64,000 bases of DNA from Burkholderiales bacterium. Lineage in GTDB: Bacteria > Pseudomonadota > Gammaproteobacteria > Burkholderiales > Burkholderiaceae_C. Location of the stretch: assembly GCA_016213205.1 (NCBI GenBank), contig JACRAZ010000017.1, positions 62,001 to 126,000 on the forward strand. The letters are read 5' to 3'. Below are positions 1 through 10,900 of the stretch, in pieces; position 1 is the stretch's first letter; the number at the start of each line of letters is the position of its first letter. The notes beneath the pieces were generated by a model. That model was not told where the DNA came from. It saw nothing but the letters and a program-made list of their open reading frames with translations, and made no database searches. The translations under genes were made by a program, and so were the position numbers.

Positions 1-77
1 CTGCGTCTCTGCGGCAATGGGTTTCATGGCCCGGATTATCGGGCAGCCGCGAGACTGGTTGCGCCGGACCCGGCCCG

Positions 78-83
78 TAGAAT
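78..83 (+). promoter_or_regulatory. Putative -10 element of dnaX
   Basis: TAGAAT ends six bases before the dnaX ATG at 90, and there is no clear Shine-Dalgarno between them, so the transcript could begin at or next to the start codon. No convincing -35 hexamer is visible. Bases 29-44 upstream form a small hairpin (GCCCG/CGGGC). The SRP RNA that often precedes dnaX in this group is not recognisable in the 89 bases available. Confidence 0.4.
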
Positions 84-89
84 GAAGGC

Positions 90-2057
90 ATGAGTCATGT
101 CGTCCTGGCGCGCAAGTACCGGCCTCGCAGCTTCGATCAGATGGTCGGGCAGGAGCACGTGGTGCAGGCGCTGGGCAATGCGCTCACGAGCGGGCGCCTG
201 CACCATGCCTACCTGTTCACCGGCACGCGCGGCATCGGCAAGACGACCGTGAGCCGCATCCTCGCGAAGAGCCTGAACTGCACCGGGCCCGATGGCAGCG
301 GCGGCGTGACGGCGCAGCCGTGCGGGCAGTGCCTGGCGTGCACCGAGATCGATGCCGACCGCTACATCGATTACATCGAGCTTGACGCGGCCAGCAATCG
401 CAGCATCGACGAAATCCGAGACCTGATCGAACGGGCCGCCTACAAGCCCAGCGTCGGCCGCTTCAAGGTGTTCATGATCGACGAGGCGCATCAGCTCACC
501 AAGGACGCCTTCAATGCGCTGCTGAAGACGCTGGAGGAGCCGCCCGACTACCTCAAGTTCGTGTTGGCCACCACCGACCCCGAGAAGATGCTGCCCACGG
601 TGTTGAGCCGCTGCCTGCAGTTCAACCTGCGGCCGATGCCGCCCGAGGTGGTGCACGCGCATCTGCAGGCGGTGCTGCAGGCCGAGGGCGTGCCCACCGA
701 CGCCGGCGCGCTGCGGCTGTTGTCGCGCGCGGCGCGTGGCTCGATGCGCGATGCACTGTCGCTCACCGACCAGGCCATTGCCTTTGGCGCCGGCCAGCTG
801 GACGAAGCCGGTGTGCGGGCCATGCTGGGCAGCGTCGATCGCCAGCACGCTGCCCGCCTGGTGCTGGCGCTGGCCCGCCGCGAGGGCGCCGAGGTGCTGT
901 CCACGGTGAACGAACTGCGTGGGCTGGGGCTCTCGGCCGCGGGCACGCTGGAGGAGATGGGGGCACTGCTGCAGCAGATGGCGGTGGAGCAGGCGGTGCC
1001 CGGCGCCCTGGACGACACCGACCCGGACACCGCTGGCGCCCGTCAGCTTGCTGCCGAGATGCCACCGGACGAAACGCAGCTGCTCTACAGCATCGTCGTG
1101 CATGGGCGCGCCGAGCTGAGCCTGGTCGCGGACGACTATGCCGGCCTGACGATGGTGCTGTTGCGACTGCTGGCGTTTCCGCCCGCCGCTGGTTCGCCTG
1201 GAACGGCCGGCACCGTGCGTGCCGCGCCGCTGCAGGCCGCGCCACGCGAGGCGCGCAGCAGTGCGCCTGCGCGCCCTGTGGTGGCGCCACCGCCGCGGGC
1301 CTTGCCGGCGACGGTGCGCCCGCCTGCACTGGTTCAGGCACCCGTGCAGGCCCCGGCTGTGGGACCGGCCCGCCCCGTTGCACAGGTGAATCCACCCACG
1401 CCGCCCGCCCAACCCGGCGCTGCTGCGCCGGGGGCGGCCACCGCAGCCCGCAAGACGATGCCGGCGCCGCGTGGGGGCGACGAGCTTCCCCCCTGGTTGG
1501 ACGACGCCCTGCCGGACGAGGCGCCGGGGGCGGCGGTGCCGTCGGTCGAGGGCGATGACGCGCCAGGCGAGTGGGCCACCCCGCGTGCAGCCGCGACACC
1601 GGCACCTGCGCCGGCGCTGCAGGTGGCCACCACCGCGTTGGGCGATCGCTGGGCCGAGCTGCTGCGCCCGGTGCTGGCCAGCGGTGGCGTGGTCGCGTTG
1701 GTGCGTGAACTCGCGTTGCAGGCCGAACTGGTGGCTGTGGACACCGGGCCGACCGGCGAATGCTGGCGGTTGCGCGTGGGCCGTGAATCGCTGCGCACCC
1801 AAGCCTTGCGCGACAAGCTGCAGGCCGCATTGCAGACCGCCACAGGGCAGGCGCTGCAGTTGCAGATCGAGGCCGGCGAGGCCGTGGACTCCCTGGCCTT
1901 GCGCGACGCTGCCGCGCGCGAGGCCGCGCAGCGGGAGGCCGAGCAGTTGATACAGGACGACCCGGCCGTGCGTGCGCTGATGTCGCAGTTCCGAACCGCA
2001 CGCATCGTGCCGGGATCGATCAAACCCATCTCCGAACCGAGGACCAACGCATCATGA
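90..2057 (+). CDS. dnaX: DNA polymerase III subunits gamma/tau
   Basis: This is the ATPase of the sliding-clamp loader, which opens the beta clamp and, as tau, ties the polymerase cores to the helicase. Walker A GTRGIGKT lies at residues 45-52, four zinc-binding cysteines at 64, 78, 81 and 84, and Walker B (IDEAH) near 130-134. A Pro/Ala-rich linker spans roughly 375-505 and is followed by a C-terminal domain of the tau type. At 655 aa it is the length of a full tau protein. The E. coli A-rich slippage site that yields gamma is not visible, so I cannot say whether a short form is made. Its TGA overlaps the ATG of ybaB (ATGA), implying coupling. Confidence 0.97.
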   Translation: MSHVVLARKYRPRSFDQMVGQEHVVQALGNALTSGRLHHAYLFTGTRGIGKTTVSRILAKSLNCTGPDGSGGVTAQPCGQCLACTEIDADRYIDYIELDAASNRSIDEIRDLIERAAYKPSVGRFKVFMIDEAHQLTKDAFNALLKTLEEPPDYLKFVLATTDPEKMLPTVLSRCLQFNLRPMPPEVVHAHLQAVLQAEGVPTDAGALRLLSRAARGSMRDALSLTDQAIAFGAGQLDEAGVRAMLGSVDRQHAARLVLALARREGAEVLSTVNELRGLGLSAAGTLEEMGALLQQMAVEQAVPGALDDTDPDTAGARQLAAEMPPDETQLLYSIVVHGRAELSLVADDYAGLTMVLLRLLAFPPAAGSPGTAGTVRAAPLQAAPREARSSAPARPVVAPPPRALPATVRPPALVQAPVQAPAVGPARPVAQVNPPTPPAQPGAAAPGAATAARKTMPAPRGGDELPPWLDDALPDEAPGAAVPSVEGDDAPGEWATPRAAATPAPAPALQVATTALGDRWAELLRPVLASGGVVALVRELALQAELVAVDTGPTGECWRLRVGRESLRTQALRDKLQAALQTATGQALQLQIEAGEAVDSLALRDAAAREAAQREAEQLIQDDPAVRALMSQFRTARIVPGSIKPISEPRTNAS

Positions 2058-2380
2058 TGAAGAACCAACTCGCCGGCCTGATGAAGCAGGCGCAGGCCAT
2101 GCAGGACAACCTGCGCAAGGCCCAGGAAGAGCTGGCGCTGATCGAGGTCGAGGGCCAGTCCGGCGCCGGCCTGGTGAAGGTGCTGATGACCTGCAAGCAC
2201 GACGTGCGCCGGGTCACCATCGATCCCAGCCTGCTGGCCGACGACAAGGACATGCTGGAAGACCTGGTGGCCGCCGCCATCAACGACGCGGTGCGCCGCG
2301 TCGAGAGCACCACCCAGGAGAAGATGGGCAAGCTCAGCGCCGGCATGCCGCAGATCCCGGGCATGAAGTTCCCGTTCTGA
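2054..2380 (+). CDS. ybaB: YbaB/EbfC family nucleoid-associated protein
   Basis: This is a small DNA-binding protein of the YbaB/EbfC family, 108 aa, the usual length. Family proteins form dimers that bind DNA and are thought to influence nucleoid structure. The N-terminus ([16 protein letters not shown]) and a Met/Pro-rich C-terminal tail are typical. The start at 2054 overlaps the dnaX stop by four bases. dnaX-ybaB-recR is a widely conserved order, which supports the call. Confidence 0.95.
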   Translation: MMKNQLAGLMKQAQAMQDNLRKAQEELALIEVEGQSGAGLVKVLMTCKHDVRRVTIDPSLLADDKDMLEDLVAAAINDAVRRVESTTQEKMGKLSAGMPQIPGMKFPF

Positions 2381-2442
2381 GCATGGCGCCTGGCCGGCGG
2401 TGGCGCACGGGCCTTGGCACACGCCCCGTGAGGCACTGACAC

Positions 2443-3030
2443 ATGGCGGAGCACAGCCTCGAAGCCCTGATCGAGGCGCTGCGGCGCCTGCCAGGGGTGG
2501 GGGTGAAGTCAGCCCAGCGCATGGCGTTTCACCTGCTGCAGCACGACCGGGAGGGGGCCTTGCGGCTGGCCCAGGCGCTGCAGGCGGCCGCGCAGGACAT
2601 CCACCACTGCGAGCGTTGCCACACCTTCAGCGAGGCGCAGGTGTGTGGCACCTGCCTTGATCCCGCGCGTGATGGCCGCCAGTTGCTGGTGGTGGAGACG
2701 CCGGCTGACCAGGCGGCCGTGGAGCGGACCGGCAGCTACCGAGGCCTTTACTTCGTGCTGATGGGGCGCCTGCGCCCGCTCGACGGGGTGGGGGTGGCCG
2801 ACATCGGCGTGCATGCCCTGCTGGAGCGCGCGGCCGATGGCGTGGTCCAGGAGGTGATCCTGGCCACCGGCTTCACGGCCGAGGGCGAAGCCACTGCCCA
2901 TGTGCTGGCGCAGGCCCTGAAGGCGCGCGGCCTGGCCGTGACGCGCCTTGCACGCGGGGTGCCGGCAGGCAGCGAACTCGAGTACGTCGACCTCTCGACG
3001 CTCGCTCATGCGCTGAGCGACAGGCATTGA
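2443..3030 (+). CDS. recR: Recombination mediator RecR
   Basis: RecR acts with RecF and RecO to load RecA on gapped single-stranded DNA. The 195 aa protein has a helix-hairpin-helix segment near residues 12-30, a four-cysteine zinc motif (C56, C59, C68, C71) and a Toprim domain from about residue 80. Length and domain order match the family. It lies 62 bases after ybaB, probably in the same transcript, and converges on mltD. Confidence 0.97.
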   Translation: MAEHSLEALIEALRRLPGVGVKSAQRMAFHLLQHDREGALRLAQALQAAAQDIHHCERCHTFSEAQVCGTCLDPARDGRQLLVVETPADQAAVERTGSYRGLYFVLMGRLRPLDGVGVADIGVHALLERAADGVVQEVILATGFTAEGEATAHVLAQALKARGLAVTRLARGVPAGSELEYVDLSTLAHALSDRH

Positions 3031-3104
3031 CCGGCAGGCATTGAGCGCCGTGTCGCTGTCCGTTGGCAGCGGCCGCGCCCCGGCGGGGCGGCGCGTCCTC
3101 AGGC

Positions 3105-4670
3105 TCAGTTCTGCGCAGCGCGTGTGCGCGCAGCCGGCGCGGGCTTGCTGAGGCGCCGGCCCGTGGTGCTGGCGGGCCGCACGGCCACGCGCACCGACTT
3201 GGCGGCCGCGGGCGCCTTGGCCAGCATCACCACGATCGGCTGGCCGGGCTTGAAGCTGGCTTGCGGCGTGGTCTTGTTCCACTGCGCCACCTGGGCCGGG
3301 TTCAGCTTGTAGCGGCGGGCCACGGCAGCCACCGAGTCACCCTTCTTGCCGGCCTTGAAGCTCACGCGCTGCACGGCCGGCCGGTCGGGGGCGAGCGACA
3401 GCATGGCGTTGTCGGCCACGTGCTCCGAGACATCCTCGGTGCGCTTGCCGTCACGTGGCACCAGCAGGGTGGAGCCCACCTTCACCAGCATGCCCGAGGG
3501 AATGCGGTTGACCTCGCGCAGCTGCGGCTCGCTCATGCCCACGTGTCGAGCGGCTTCCGCGGGTTTGAGCGTCTTGGGGGCCACCCAGGCTGTCCAGCTC
3601 GCCAACGTGCCCTTGTGATGGCTGAGTGCCCGCACGAAGGTGTTGGCGTTGTCGTAGGGCAGCAGCACCTGCGGGGTGCCGGCGGCCAGGATCACCGGCT
3701 TGTTCATCTGCGGGTTGAGCTGCCTGAACTCGTCCAGCGACAGACCCGCCAGCCGGGCCGCCAGGTCGACGTCGATGTCGCGCTGGATCGGCACGGACAG
3801 GAAATACGGGTGGTTCTGGAGCACGGGCAGTGCGAGCGCGAAGGCCTCCGGCCGCAGCACGATGTTCTTCACGGCCTGCAGCTTGGGCAGGTAGTTGCGT
3901 GTCTCATCCGGCATGCGCAGGTTCGTGTAGTCCCCCGGCAGCCCAGCCTTCTGGCTGCGTGTGAGAGCACGCTGCACATTGCCTTGACCCCAGTTGTACG
4001 CGGCCAGCGCGAGTTGCCAGTCGCCGAACATGGTGTGCAGCGTCTGCAGGTAATCCAGCGCCGCGCGGGTGGAGGCCAGCACGTCGCGGCGGTCGTCGCG
4101 GAAGACGTTCTGCTTCAGGGCGAAGTCACGCCCCGTGCCGGGCACGAACTGCCACATGCCGGAGGCCTTGGCGCGCGACATCGCCTCGGGGTTGTAGGCG
4201 CTTTCGATGAAGGGCAACAGGGCCAGTTCGGTCGGCATGTTGCGCTTGGCCAGTTCCTCGACGATGTGGAATAGGTAGCGCCCGCCACGCTCGGTCATGC
4301 GCTGCACATAGTCCGGACGCGCGGCGTACCACTGCTCCCACTTGCGCACCAGATCGTTGTCGAGCTCGTTCATCGCGAAGCCCTGACGCACGCGGCTCCA
4401 GAGGTCGGTGCGGGCAGTCTCGTCGTTCAGGTCGATGCGCACTTGCGGGCGCAGGGTGTCGATGGCCGCGGGTTCGGCCTCGGCCACCTTCACGGGCGCC
4501 GGCGCAGGCGCGGGCTGCACCACGGGTGCCGGGGCAGGTTCGACCACCGGTTGCGGCGCCAGCGGTGGTGTGTCGGCGACGGCCGGCGGCGGTGGCGGCG
4601 CGGAGGCGCAGGCGGTCATGAGCAGGGCCGCCAGAGCGGGCAGTGCCAGGCGCAGCAGGGTGGTCGTCAT
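3105..4670 (-). CDS. mltD: Membrane-bound lytic murein transglycosylase D, LysM repeats
   Basis: This is a predicted outer-membrane lipoprotein that cleaves peptidoglycan glycan strands. The start at 4670 is chosen because it overlaps the gloB stop (ATGA) and gives a lipoprotein signal with the acylated cysteine at residue 21 (LMTAC). A Pro/Ala/Val-rich linker precedes the SLT domain; the catalytic glutamate is E156 in the motif FIESAYNP. Two LysM-type segments follow in the C-terminal third. An in-frame start six codons upstream (4688) would add MEEPIP before the signal and is less likely. mltD beside gloB is a conserved arrangement, also seen in E. coli. Confidence 0.93.
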   Translation of the reverse strand: MTTTLLRLALPALAALLMTACASAPPPPPAVADTPPLAPQPVVEPAPAPVVQPAPAPAPVKVAEAEPAAIDTLRPQVRIDLNDETARTDLWSRVRQGFAMNELDNDLVRKWEQWYAARPDYVQRMTERGGRYLFHIVEELAKRNMPTELALLPFIESAYNPEAMSRAKASGMWQFVPGTGRDFALKQNVFRDDRRDVLASTRAALDYLQTLHTMFGDWQLALAAYNWGQGNVQRALTRSQKAGLPGDYTNLRMPDETRNYLPKLQAVKNIVLRPEAFALALPVLQNHPYFLSVPIQRDIDVDLAARLAGLSLDEFRQLNPQMNKPVILAAGTPQVLLPYDNANTFVRALSHHKGTLASWTAWVAPKTLKPAEAARHVGMSEPQLREVNRIPSGMLVKVGSTLLVPRDGKRTEDVSEHVADNAMLSLAPDRPAVQRVSFKAGKKGDSVAAVARRYKLNPAQVAQWNKTTPQASFKPGQPIVVMLAKAPAAAKSVRVAVRPASTTGRRLSKPAPAARTRAAQN

Positions 4671-5440
4671 CGGAATCGGTTCTTCCATTCACGCAGCGCG
4701 CCGAAGACCTCGGCCTCGCTATCGTTGGCGGCACCCTGCGCCCGCGCGGCCCGGGCCACTGCCGGAAGCGCGCATCGCAGGAACGGGTTGACGGCGCGCT
4801 CGCGCGCGATCGTCGATGGCAACGTGGGCACGCCGCGTTCACGCAGGCCGCGGCACTCGGCCGTGTAGCGCGCGAGTTCTGGATTGTCAGGCTCCACGGC
4901 AGCCGCGAAGCGCAGGTTGGATTCGGTGTACTCGTGGGCACAGCACACCTGGGTGTCGCCGGGCAGTGCGGCCAGCCGCGACAGCGAGTGGTGCATCTGC
5001 AAGGCGGTGCCTTCGAACAGGCGGCCGCAGCCACCGGAGAACAGGGTGTCACCGCAGAACAGGATCGGCGCAGCCCCATCGGCCGGGCGATGCAGGTAGG
5101 CGATGTGGCCTGCGGTGTGGCCGGGCACATCGATCACCTCGAAGGTGGTGCCCGCCGCGAAGATGCGCGCGCCATCGGCCAGCGGCTCGAAGGGCGCGGG
5201 GATCGCCTCGCGCGCCGGGCCGAAGACGGGCCCCTGCAGGCGTGGGCGCAGCGCCGCGAGGCCACCGACATGATCGGCGTGATGGTGCGTCACTAGAATG
5301 GCCGTCAGCGCGAGCTCGTGGGCATCGAGTGCGGCCAGCACCGGCGCCGCATCCCCCGGATCGACAACGAGGGCTTGTTGGCCGTCGTGCAGCATCCAGA
5401 TGTAGTTGTCGGAGAAGGCGGGCAGGGCGATCAGTGTCAT
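4667..5440 (-). CDS. gloB: Hydroxyacylglutathione hydrolase (glyoxalase II)
   Basis: This enzyme hydrolyses S-D-lactoylglutathione to D-lactate and glutathione, the second step of methylglyoxal removal. It is a metallo-beta-lactamase fold protein of 257 aa, with the metal motif THHHADH at residues 51-57 and later histidines in GHTAGH and HEYTESN. The N-terminus matches the family (LPAFSDNYIWML), so the start at 5440 is firm. That start codon overlaps the divergent yafS start, leaving no intergenic space. mltD follows with an ATGA overlap. Confidence 0.96.
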   Translation of the reverse strand: MTLIALPAFSDNYIWMLHDGQQALVVDPGDAAPVLAALDAHELALTAILVTHHHADHVGGLAALRPRLQGPVFGPAREAIPAPFEPLADGARIFAAGTTFEVIDVPGHTAGHIAYLHRPADGAAPILFCGDTLFSGGCGRLFEGTALQMHHSLSRLAALPGDTQVCCAHEYTESNLRFAAAVEPDNPELARYTAECRGLRERGVPTLPSTIARERAVNPFLRCALPAVARAARAQGAANDSEAEVFGALREWKNRFR

Positions 5441-6272
5441 GACGCGCGAGGAATCGATTATAGAGTTGGCCCAGTGGCTCAGAAGCCCGCCGGGGCGCTA
5501 TCTGCTCGACTGGGAACAGGCGCAGCTTGATCGCAGCGTGGCCGACCTGTTCGGCTTCCATGCCTTGCAGCTTGGCGTGAGTGAACTCGATGGCCTGCGG
5601 GCCAACCGCATGCCGCACCGGTGGGTTGCCAGCGATTCGCTGTACGTGCCCGAGCCGGTGGCGCTGCCGCCGGTGGACGACACCATCTCGACACTGGCAC
5701 CCCATGCCGGCATGGCGCTGCACTGCGAGTTCGACGCGCTGCCGTTCCCCAGCCACAGCCTGGACCTGGTGGTGCTGCCGCACGCCCTGGAGCTTGCGCG
5801 CGATGCACACGACACGCTGCGTGAGGTGGAGCGTGTGCTGGTGCCCGAAGGCCGCATCGTGATCACCGGCTTCAACCCGGCCAGCCTGTGGGGCCTGCGG
5901 CACGACCTGGGCCGCCTGCTGCAGCGCGCCGGGGCGGGCACGCCGCCGTTCCTGCCACGAGCGGGTGAGCTCATCGGCTACTGGCGCATGCGGGACTGGC
6001 TGCGCCTGCTGGGCTTCGAGGTGGAGGTGGGGCGCTTCGGTTGCTGGCGCCCGCCGTTCCGGAACCAGCGCTGGCTGGAGCGTGGCGCCTGGGCCGAGGC
6101 CGCCGGCGAGCGCTGGTGGCCGGTGCTCGGGGCGGTGTACCTGCTGGTTGCCGTCAAGCGTGTGCGGGGCATGCGTCTGGTGGGGCGCGTGCGGCGCCAG
6201 CCGAACGCGGCCAAGGCCTCGGCGCCCGCCGCCGTGGCCAACCGAGAGATCGACAGCCTGGAGACTGAATGA
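5439..6272 (+). CDS. yafS: YafS-like putative methyltransferase
   Basis: This 277 aa protein resembles the C-terminal half of class I SAM methyltransferases, with a conserved '[15 protein letters not shown]' strand-turn region near residue 140. The glycine-rich SAM loop expected near the N-terminus is degenerate ([12 protein letters not shown]), so activity is not certain. Position between gloB and rnhA matches E. coli yafS, whose role is unknown. The ATG at 5439 follows from the conserved N-terminus ([20 protein letters not shown]); an in-frame start at 5406 would lie inside gloB. Its stop overlaps the rnhA start (ATGA). Confidence 0.85.
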   Translation: MTREESIIELAQWLRSPPGRYLLDWEQAQLDRSVADLFGFHALQLGVSELDGLRANRMPHRWVASDSLYVPEPVALPPVDDTISTLAPHAGMALHCEFDALPFPSHSLDLVVLPHALELARDAHDTLREVERVLVPEGRIVITGFNPASLWGLRHDLGRLLQRAGAGTPPFLPRAGELIGYWRMRDWLRLLGFEVEVGRFGCWRPPFRNQRWLERGAWAEAAGERWWPVLGAVYLLVAVKRVRGMRLVGRVRRQPNAAKASAPAAVANREIDSLETE

Positions 6273-6709
6273 GCGAAACCGTCGTGATCTACACCGATGG
6301 CGCCTGCAAGGGCAACCCAGGCCCCGGGGGCTGGGGCGCATGGCTGCGCTGGGGTGAACACGAGAAGGAGCTCTTTGGCGGCGAGCGTGAAACCACCAAC
6401 AACCGCATGGAGCTCACCGCCGTCATCGAGGCCTTGTCGGCACTGAAGCGGCACACGCCGGTGGCGATCTACACCGACAGCGAGTATGTGAAGAACGGCA
6501 TCACCACCTGGATCCACGGCTGGAAGGCACGTGGCTGGCGCACGGCAGACAAGAAGACGGTGAAGAAAATCGAGTTGTGGCAGAAGCTCGATGCGCTGGT
6601 GGCTCAGCACACGGTTCAATGGCATTGGGTGCGCGGGCACACGGGGGATCCGGGCAACGAGCGCGCCGACCAGTTGGCCAACCGCGGCGTCGACATGGTG
6701 CGCCGCTGA
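6269..6709 (+). CDS. rnhA: Ribonuclease HI
   Basis: It degrades the RNA strand of RNA-DNA hybrids such as R-loops and primer remnants. All catalytic acids are visible: D10 ([11 protein letters not shown]), E48 (NRMEL), D70 (YTDSEY), plus the C-terminal histidine and aspartate in [13 protein letters not shown]. At 146 aa it is normal length. It is translationally coupled to yafS. In many proteobacteria dnaQ follows; here the next gene is an RND efflux adaptor instead. Confidence 0.98.
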   Translation: MSETVVIYTDGACKGNPGPGGWGAWLRWGEHEKELFGGERETTNNRMELTAVIEALSALKRHTPVAIYTDSEYVKNGITTWIHGWKARGWRTADKKTVKKIELWQKLDALVAQHTVQWHWVRGHTGDPGNERADQLANRGVDMVRR

Positions 6710-6770
6710 TGGCCCCGACAGGCCGGGCGATCGGACGTTACAGTGTGCGACCCGCAGACTGCCGCCGTTC

Positions 6771-7964
6771 ATGAAGAAGGTTCACACCACCATCGTCGTC
6801 ATCGCCCTGTGTGGTGCCGTTGCAGCCGCCTGGTGGCTGCAGAACCGCCCGCCGACAACCAGTGGCGCGAGCGGCGCCGCGGCATCGGCGCCTGCCCCCG
6901 CGCGTGCCATGGGCGGCGGGGGGCCAGTGGCGGTGGAGGTGGGGCGCGCGCAGCGCGTGCGCCTGGAAAACGATGCGCAGGCCGTGGGTTCCTTGCGCTC
7001 GAACCAGGGCGTGATGCTGCGGCCCGAGGTGAGCGGGCGGGTGTCCCGCTTGGGCTTCCTGGACGGGCAGCGGGTGAAGAAGGGCCAGTTGCTGGTGCAG
7101 CTCGATGACGCCTTGCAGCAGGCCCAACTGCAGCAAGCCCAGGCCCAGGCCAGCATTGCGCGCACCAACCTGCTGCGCAACCGCGAGCTGGTGGCGCAGA
7201 ACTTCGTCAGCCAGAGCGTGGTCGACCAGGCCCAGGCCACCCTTGAAGTGGCCGAAGCGCAGGTGAGCCTGGCACAGGCCCAGCTGCAGCGCATGAAGAT
7301 CCTGGCCCCGTTCGACGGCCTGACGGGCATTCGCAGCGTCAACGTGGGCGACTATGTCAAGGACGGTGCCGACCTGGTGCAGATCGAGGACGTGTCCAGC
7401 GTATGGGTCGACTTCCGGCTCCCTGAGCGCTACCTCGCGCAGTTGCGCTCCGGACAACCCGTGACCGTGAGCCTCGACTCGCTGCCGGGCAAGGCTTACA
7501 CGGCGCGTGTCGAGGCCGTGGATGCACAGCTCGATGCCAGTGGCCGATCGCTGCTGGTGCGCGCGCGCCTGACGAATGCGGCGGGCGACCTGCGCTCGGG
7601 CATGTTTGCGCGTGCCCGCATCGTGTTCGGCGTGCACGAGGATGCGGTGATGGTGCCCGAGGAGGCCCTGGTGCCCATGGGCAACCAGCAGTACCTGATC
7701 AAGGTGGTGGACGGTCCGAACGGCGGCAAGCTGGGCCAGCGCGTGGTGGCTCGGCCGGGCGTGCGGCAGGCCGGCCGGGTCGAGATCCTCGAAGGCGTGA
7801 AGGACGGTGACCTGCTCGTCATTGCCGGCCAGGCCCGGCTGATGCGGGGCGAGCCGCAGCCGCTGCGCATCGTGCAGCTGGGTGACGCCGCCGGCGCGGC
7901 CAACAAGCCCGGCGCCAAGCCCGCAGCGGGTGCAAGCGCCACCACCAAGACCACCACGCCGTGA
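6771..7964 (+). CDS. RND efflux system periplasmic adaptor subunit
   Basis: This is a membrane-fusion protein linking an inner-membrane RND pump to an outer-membrane channel. The start at 6771 gives an N-terminal membrane anchor (VIALCGAVAAAWWL) followed by a Ser/Ala/Pro-rich spacer. Then come a lipoyl-like half motif (VSRLGFLDGQRVKKGQLL), an alpha-helical hairpin rich in Gln/Ala (about 115-175), the second lipoyl half (ILAPFDGLTGIRSV) and beta-barrel domains. The 397 aa length fits the family. The RND pump gene begins 19 bases downstream. The exported substrate cannot be told from sequence. Confidence 0.93.
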   Translation: MKKVHTTIVVIALCGAVAAAWWLQNRPPTTSGASGAAASAPAPARAMGGGGPVAVEVGRAQRVRLENDAQAVGSLRSNQGVMLRPEVSGRVSRLGFLDGQRVKKGQLLVQLDDALQQAQLQQAQAQASIARTNLLRNRELVAQNFVSQSVVDQAQATLEVAEAQVSLAQAQLQRMKILAPFDGLTGIRSVNVGDYVKDGADLVQIEDVSSVWVDFRLPERYLAQLRSGQPVTVSLDSLPGKAYTARVEAVDAQLDASGRSLLVRARLTNAAGDLRSGMFARARIVFGVHEDAVMVPEEALVPMGNQQYLIKVVDGPNGGKLGQRVVARPGVRQAGRVEILEGVKDGDLLVIAGQARLMRGEPQPLRIVQLGDAAGAANKPGAKPAAGASATTKTTTP

Positions 7965-7983
7965 ACGGGCAGGAGCGCGCAGC

Positions 7984-10900
7984 ATGAAGCTCTCCGAGAT
8001 CTCCATCCGGCGGCCGGTGTTCGCCACCGTGATGTCGCTGATGCTGCTGCTGGTGGGCGGCGTGTCCTACACCAAGCTGAACGTGCGCGAGTACCCGCGC
8101 ATCGACGAGCCGGTGGTCACCGTCAGCACCCGCTTGATCGGCGCTTCGTCCGAGGTGATCGAGTCCCAGGTCACCAAGCCGCTGGAGGATTCGATCGCCG
8201 GGATCGATGGCGTGGACATCCTGACCTCGATCTCGCGGCAGGAACAAAGCCAGATCAGCGTCCGCTTCAAGCTCACCAAGGACCCCGACTCCGCCGCCGC
8301 CGACGTGCGCGACCGCGTGGCGCGGGTGCGTTCTCGGCTGCCGGAGGCGGCCGACGAGCCCGTGGTGGCCAAGGTCGAGGCCGATGCATTCCCGATCATC
8401 TGGCTCGCGTTCACCAGCGAGACCATGTCGGCGCTGGAAGTCACCGACATCATCAACCGCATCGTCAAGCCGCGGCTTCAGACGATTCCGGGTGTGGCCG
8501 ACGTGCCGATCTTCGGCGAGCGCAAGTTCTCGATGCGCATCTGGCTCGATCCGGACAAGCTCGCCGCCTACCGCTTGACGACGCAGGACGTCGAGGACGC
8601 CTTGCGCCGGCAGAACCTCGAGGTGCCCGCCGGTCGCATCGAAAGCCAGCAGCGCGAGTTCAACGTCACCGCGCGCACCGACCTCAACACCGAACGCCAG
8701 TTCGCCGAGGTGGCGTTGAAGGTCACCAACGGCTTCACCGTGCGGCTGAAGGACGTGGCCCGCATCGAGCAGGCGCCCGCCAGCGAGCGGCAGAGCGTGC
8801 GCCTGAACGGCGTGCCCTCGGTATCCGCCGGTGTCGTGCGCAACGCCACGGCCAACCCGCTGGACATCTCGGCCGGCATCCGCCAGGCCCTGCCACGGGT
8901 GCAGCAGGATCTGCCACCGGGCCTGAAGGTGCAGATCGCCAACGACAACTCGGTCTTCATCGACCGCTCGGTGAAGTCGGTCTACCAGACCATCGGTGAG
9001 TCGGTGACGCTGGTGGCGCTGGTGGTGTTCGTGTTCCTGCGCACCGTTCGGGCCTCGTTGATCCCGCTGGTCACCATTCCGGTCAGCCTGATCGGCACCT
9101 TCTCGCTGATGGCCGCGGCCGGGTTCACGATCAACACGCTGACCCTGCTGTCCATGGTGCTGGCCATCGGCCTGGTGGTGGACGATTCGATCGTGGTGCT
9201 GGAGAACATCTTCCGCCACATCGAGGAAGGCGGGGGCCACCGGGTCACGCCGTTCCAGGCCGCGCTGATGGGTGCACGCGAGATCGGCTTCGCCGTGGTG
9301 GCGATGACGCTGACGCTGGCCGCCGTGTTCGCGCCACTGGCCTTCACCCCAGGTCGCACCGGGCGCCTGTTCGTCGAGTTCGCGCTTGCACTGGCCGGCG
9401 CGGTGATCGTCTCGGGCTTCGTGGCATTGACGCTGACGCCCATGTTGTGCAGCCAGTTGCTCAAGCACAACCCGAAGCCCAACTTCTTCGACCGCGGGAT
9501 GGAGGCTTTCCTGGTCTGGCTCACGTCGCGGTATGCCGACACGCTGGGCTGGGTGTTGCGCCAGCGCTGGGTGGTGCTGATCGTCATGGGGGCCTCGGGT
9601 GCCGGCAGCTGGGCACTGTTCTCCGGGCTGCGCAGCGAGCTCGCCCCCATGGAAGACCGGGGCATCGTGCTGGGGTCGATCAACGCGCCCGACGGGGCAA
9701 CGCTCGAATACACCGCGCGCTACGGCCGCGAGATCGAGCGCATCGCGGCCGGCTACCCCGAACTGGACCGGGTGTTCGTGTCCTCGGGCAATCCCACGGT
9801 GTCGCAGGCGGTGTCGTTCATGGGTGCCAAGGACTGGAGCGAACGCAAGCGCAGCACGATCCAGCTCGCGCGCGAACTGCAGCAGCAGTTCTCGGGCCTG
9901 GCCGGCGTCAATGCCTTCGCCTCCACGCCGCCGAGCCTGGGCCAGGGCTTCCGAGATCGGCCGATCAACTTCGTCATCGTCACCAATGACAGCTACCAGA
10001 ACCTGGCCGCCGCCTCGCAGCAGATCATGGCCGAGATGGCGCGCAACCCAGGCTTGGTGGCCCCGGATTCCGACCTGCGGCTGAACAAGCCCGAGCTATT
10101 CATGGAGGTCAATCGCGACCGCGCGGCCGATGCCGGCGTCACGGTCGAACAGGTGGCCCGCACGGTCGAGACCATGCTGGGCGGCCGTGCCGTCACCCGC
10201 TACAAGCGGGGCGCCGACCAGTACGACGTGCTGGTGCAGACCCAGACCGGTGGCCGCACCACGCCGGAGGACATCGAGAAGCTGTTCGTGCGGGGGCGGG
10301 GCGACGTGATGGTGCCGCTGTCGGCCCTGGTCACGGTGCGCGAGTCGGTCAGCCCGCGCGAGCTGAACCACTTTAACCAACGGCGGTCGGTGACGATCAC
10401 GGCCAACCTGAGCCCTACTTACGCGCTGGGTGACGCGCTGGCCTTCATGGACGACACCGCGCGCAAGGTGCTCAAGCCAGGCTACACGACCGAGCTCAAT
10501 GGTGTCTCCCGCGAGTTCCGCTCCTCCAGTGGCGCGCTGGGCATCGTGTTCGTGCTGGCCCTGGTGTTCATCTTCCTGGTGCTGGCAGCGCAGTTCGAGA
10601 GCTTCATCGACCCATTCGTCATCATGCTCTCCGTGCCCTTGTCGATGGTCGGCGCGCTCGGGGCGATGCAGCTCACGGGCGGCACCTTGAACGTGTATTC
10701 GCAGATCGGGCTGATCACGCTGGTGGGCTTGATCACCAAGCACGGCATCCTGATCGTCGAGTTCTCGAACCAGTTGCGCCAGCAGGGTCGGTCGATGCTC
10801 GAGGCCACGGTGGAGGCCGCGAGCCTGCGCCTGCGCCCGATCCTGATGACCACCGGCGCCATGGTGCTGGGCGCGCTGCCGCTCGCTTTGGCCACTGGCG

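Noticed and set aside
1..89. SRP (4.5S) RNA gene expected upstream of dnaX
   Set aside because: The conserved GGAAGGAAGCAGCC-type core is not present in the 89 bases; it may lie outside the window.
1486..1496. Run of six C bases in the dnaX linker as a programmed frameshift site
   Set aside because: There is no A/T slippage heptamer and no evident stimulating stem; the tau frame reads through normally, so I cannot support a gamma product.
36..1802. Long open frame of 588 codons opposite dnaX
   Set aside because: It is antisense to a strongly conserved gene and has the Arg/His/Gln-rich composition typical of shadow frames in GC-rich DNA.
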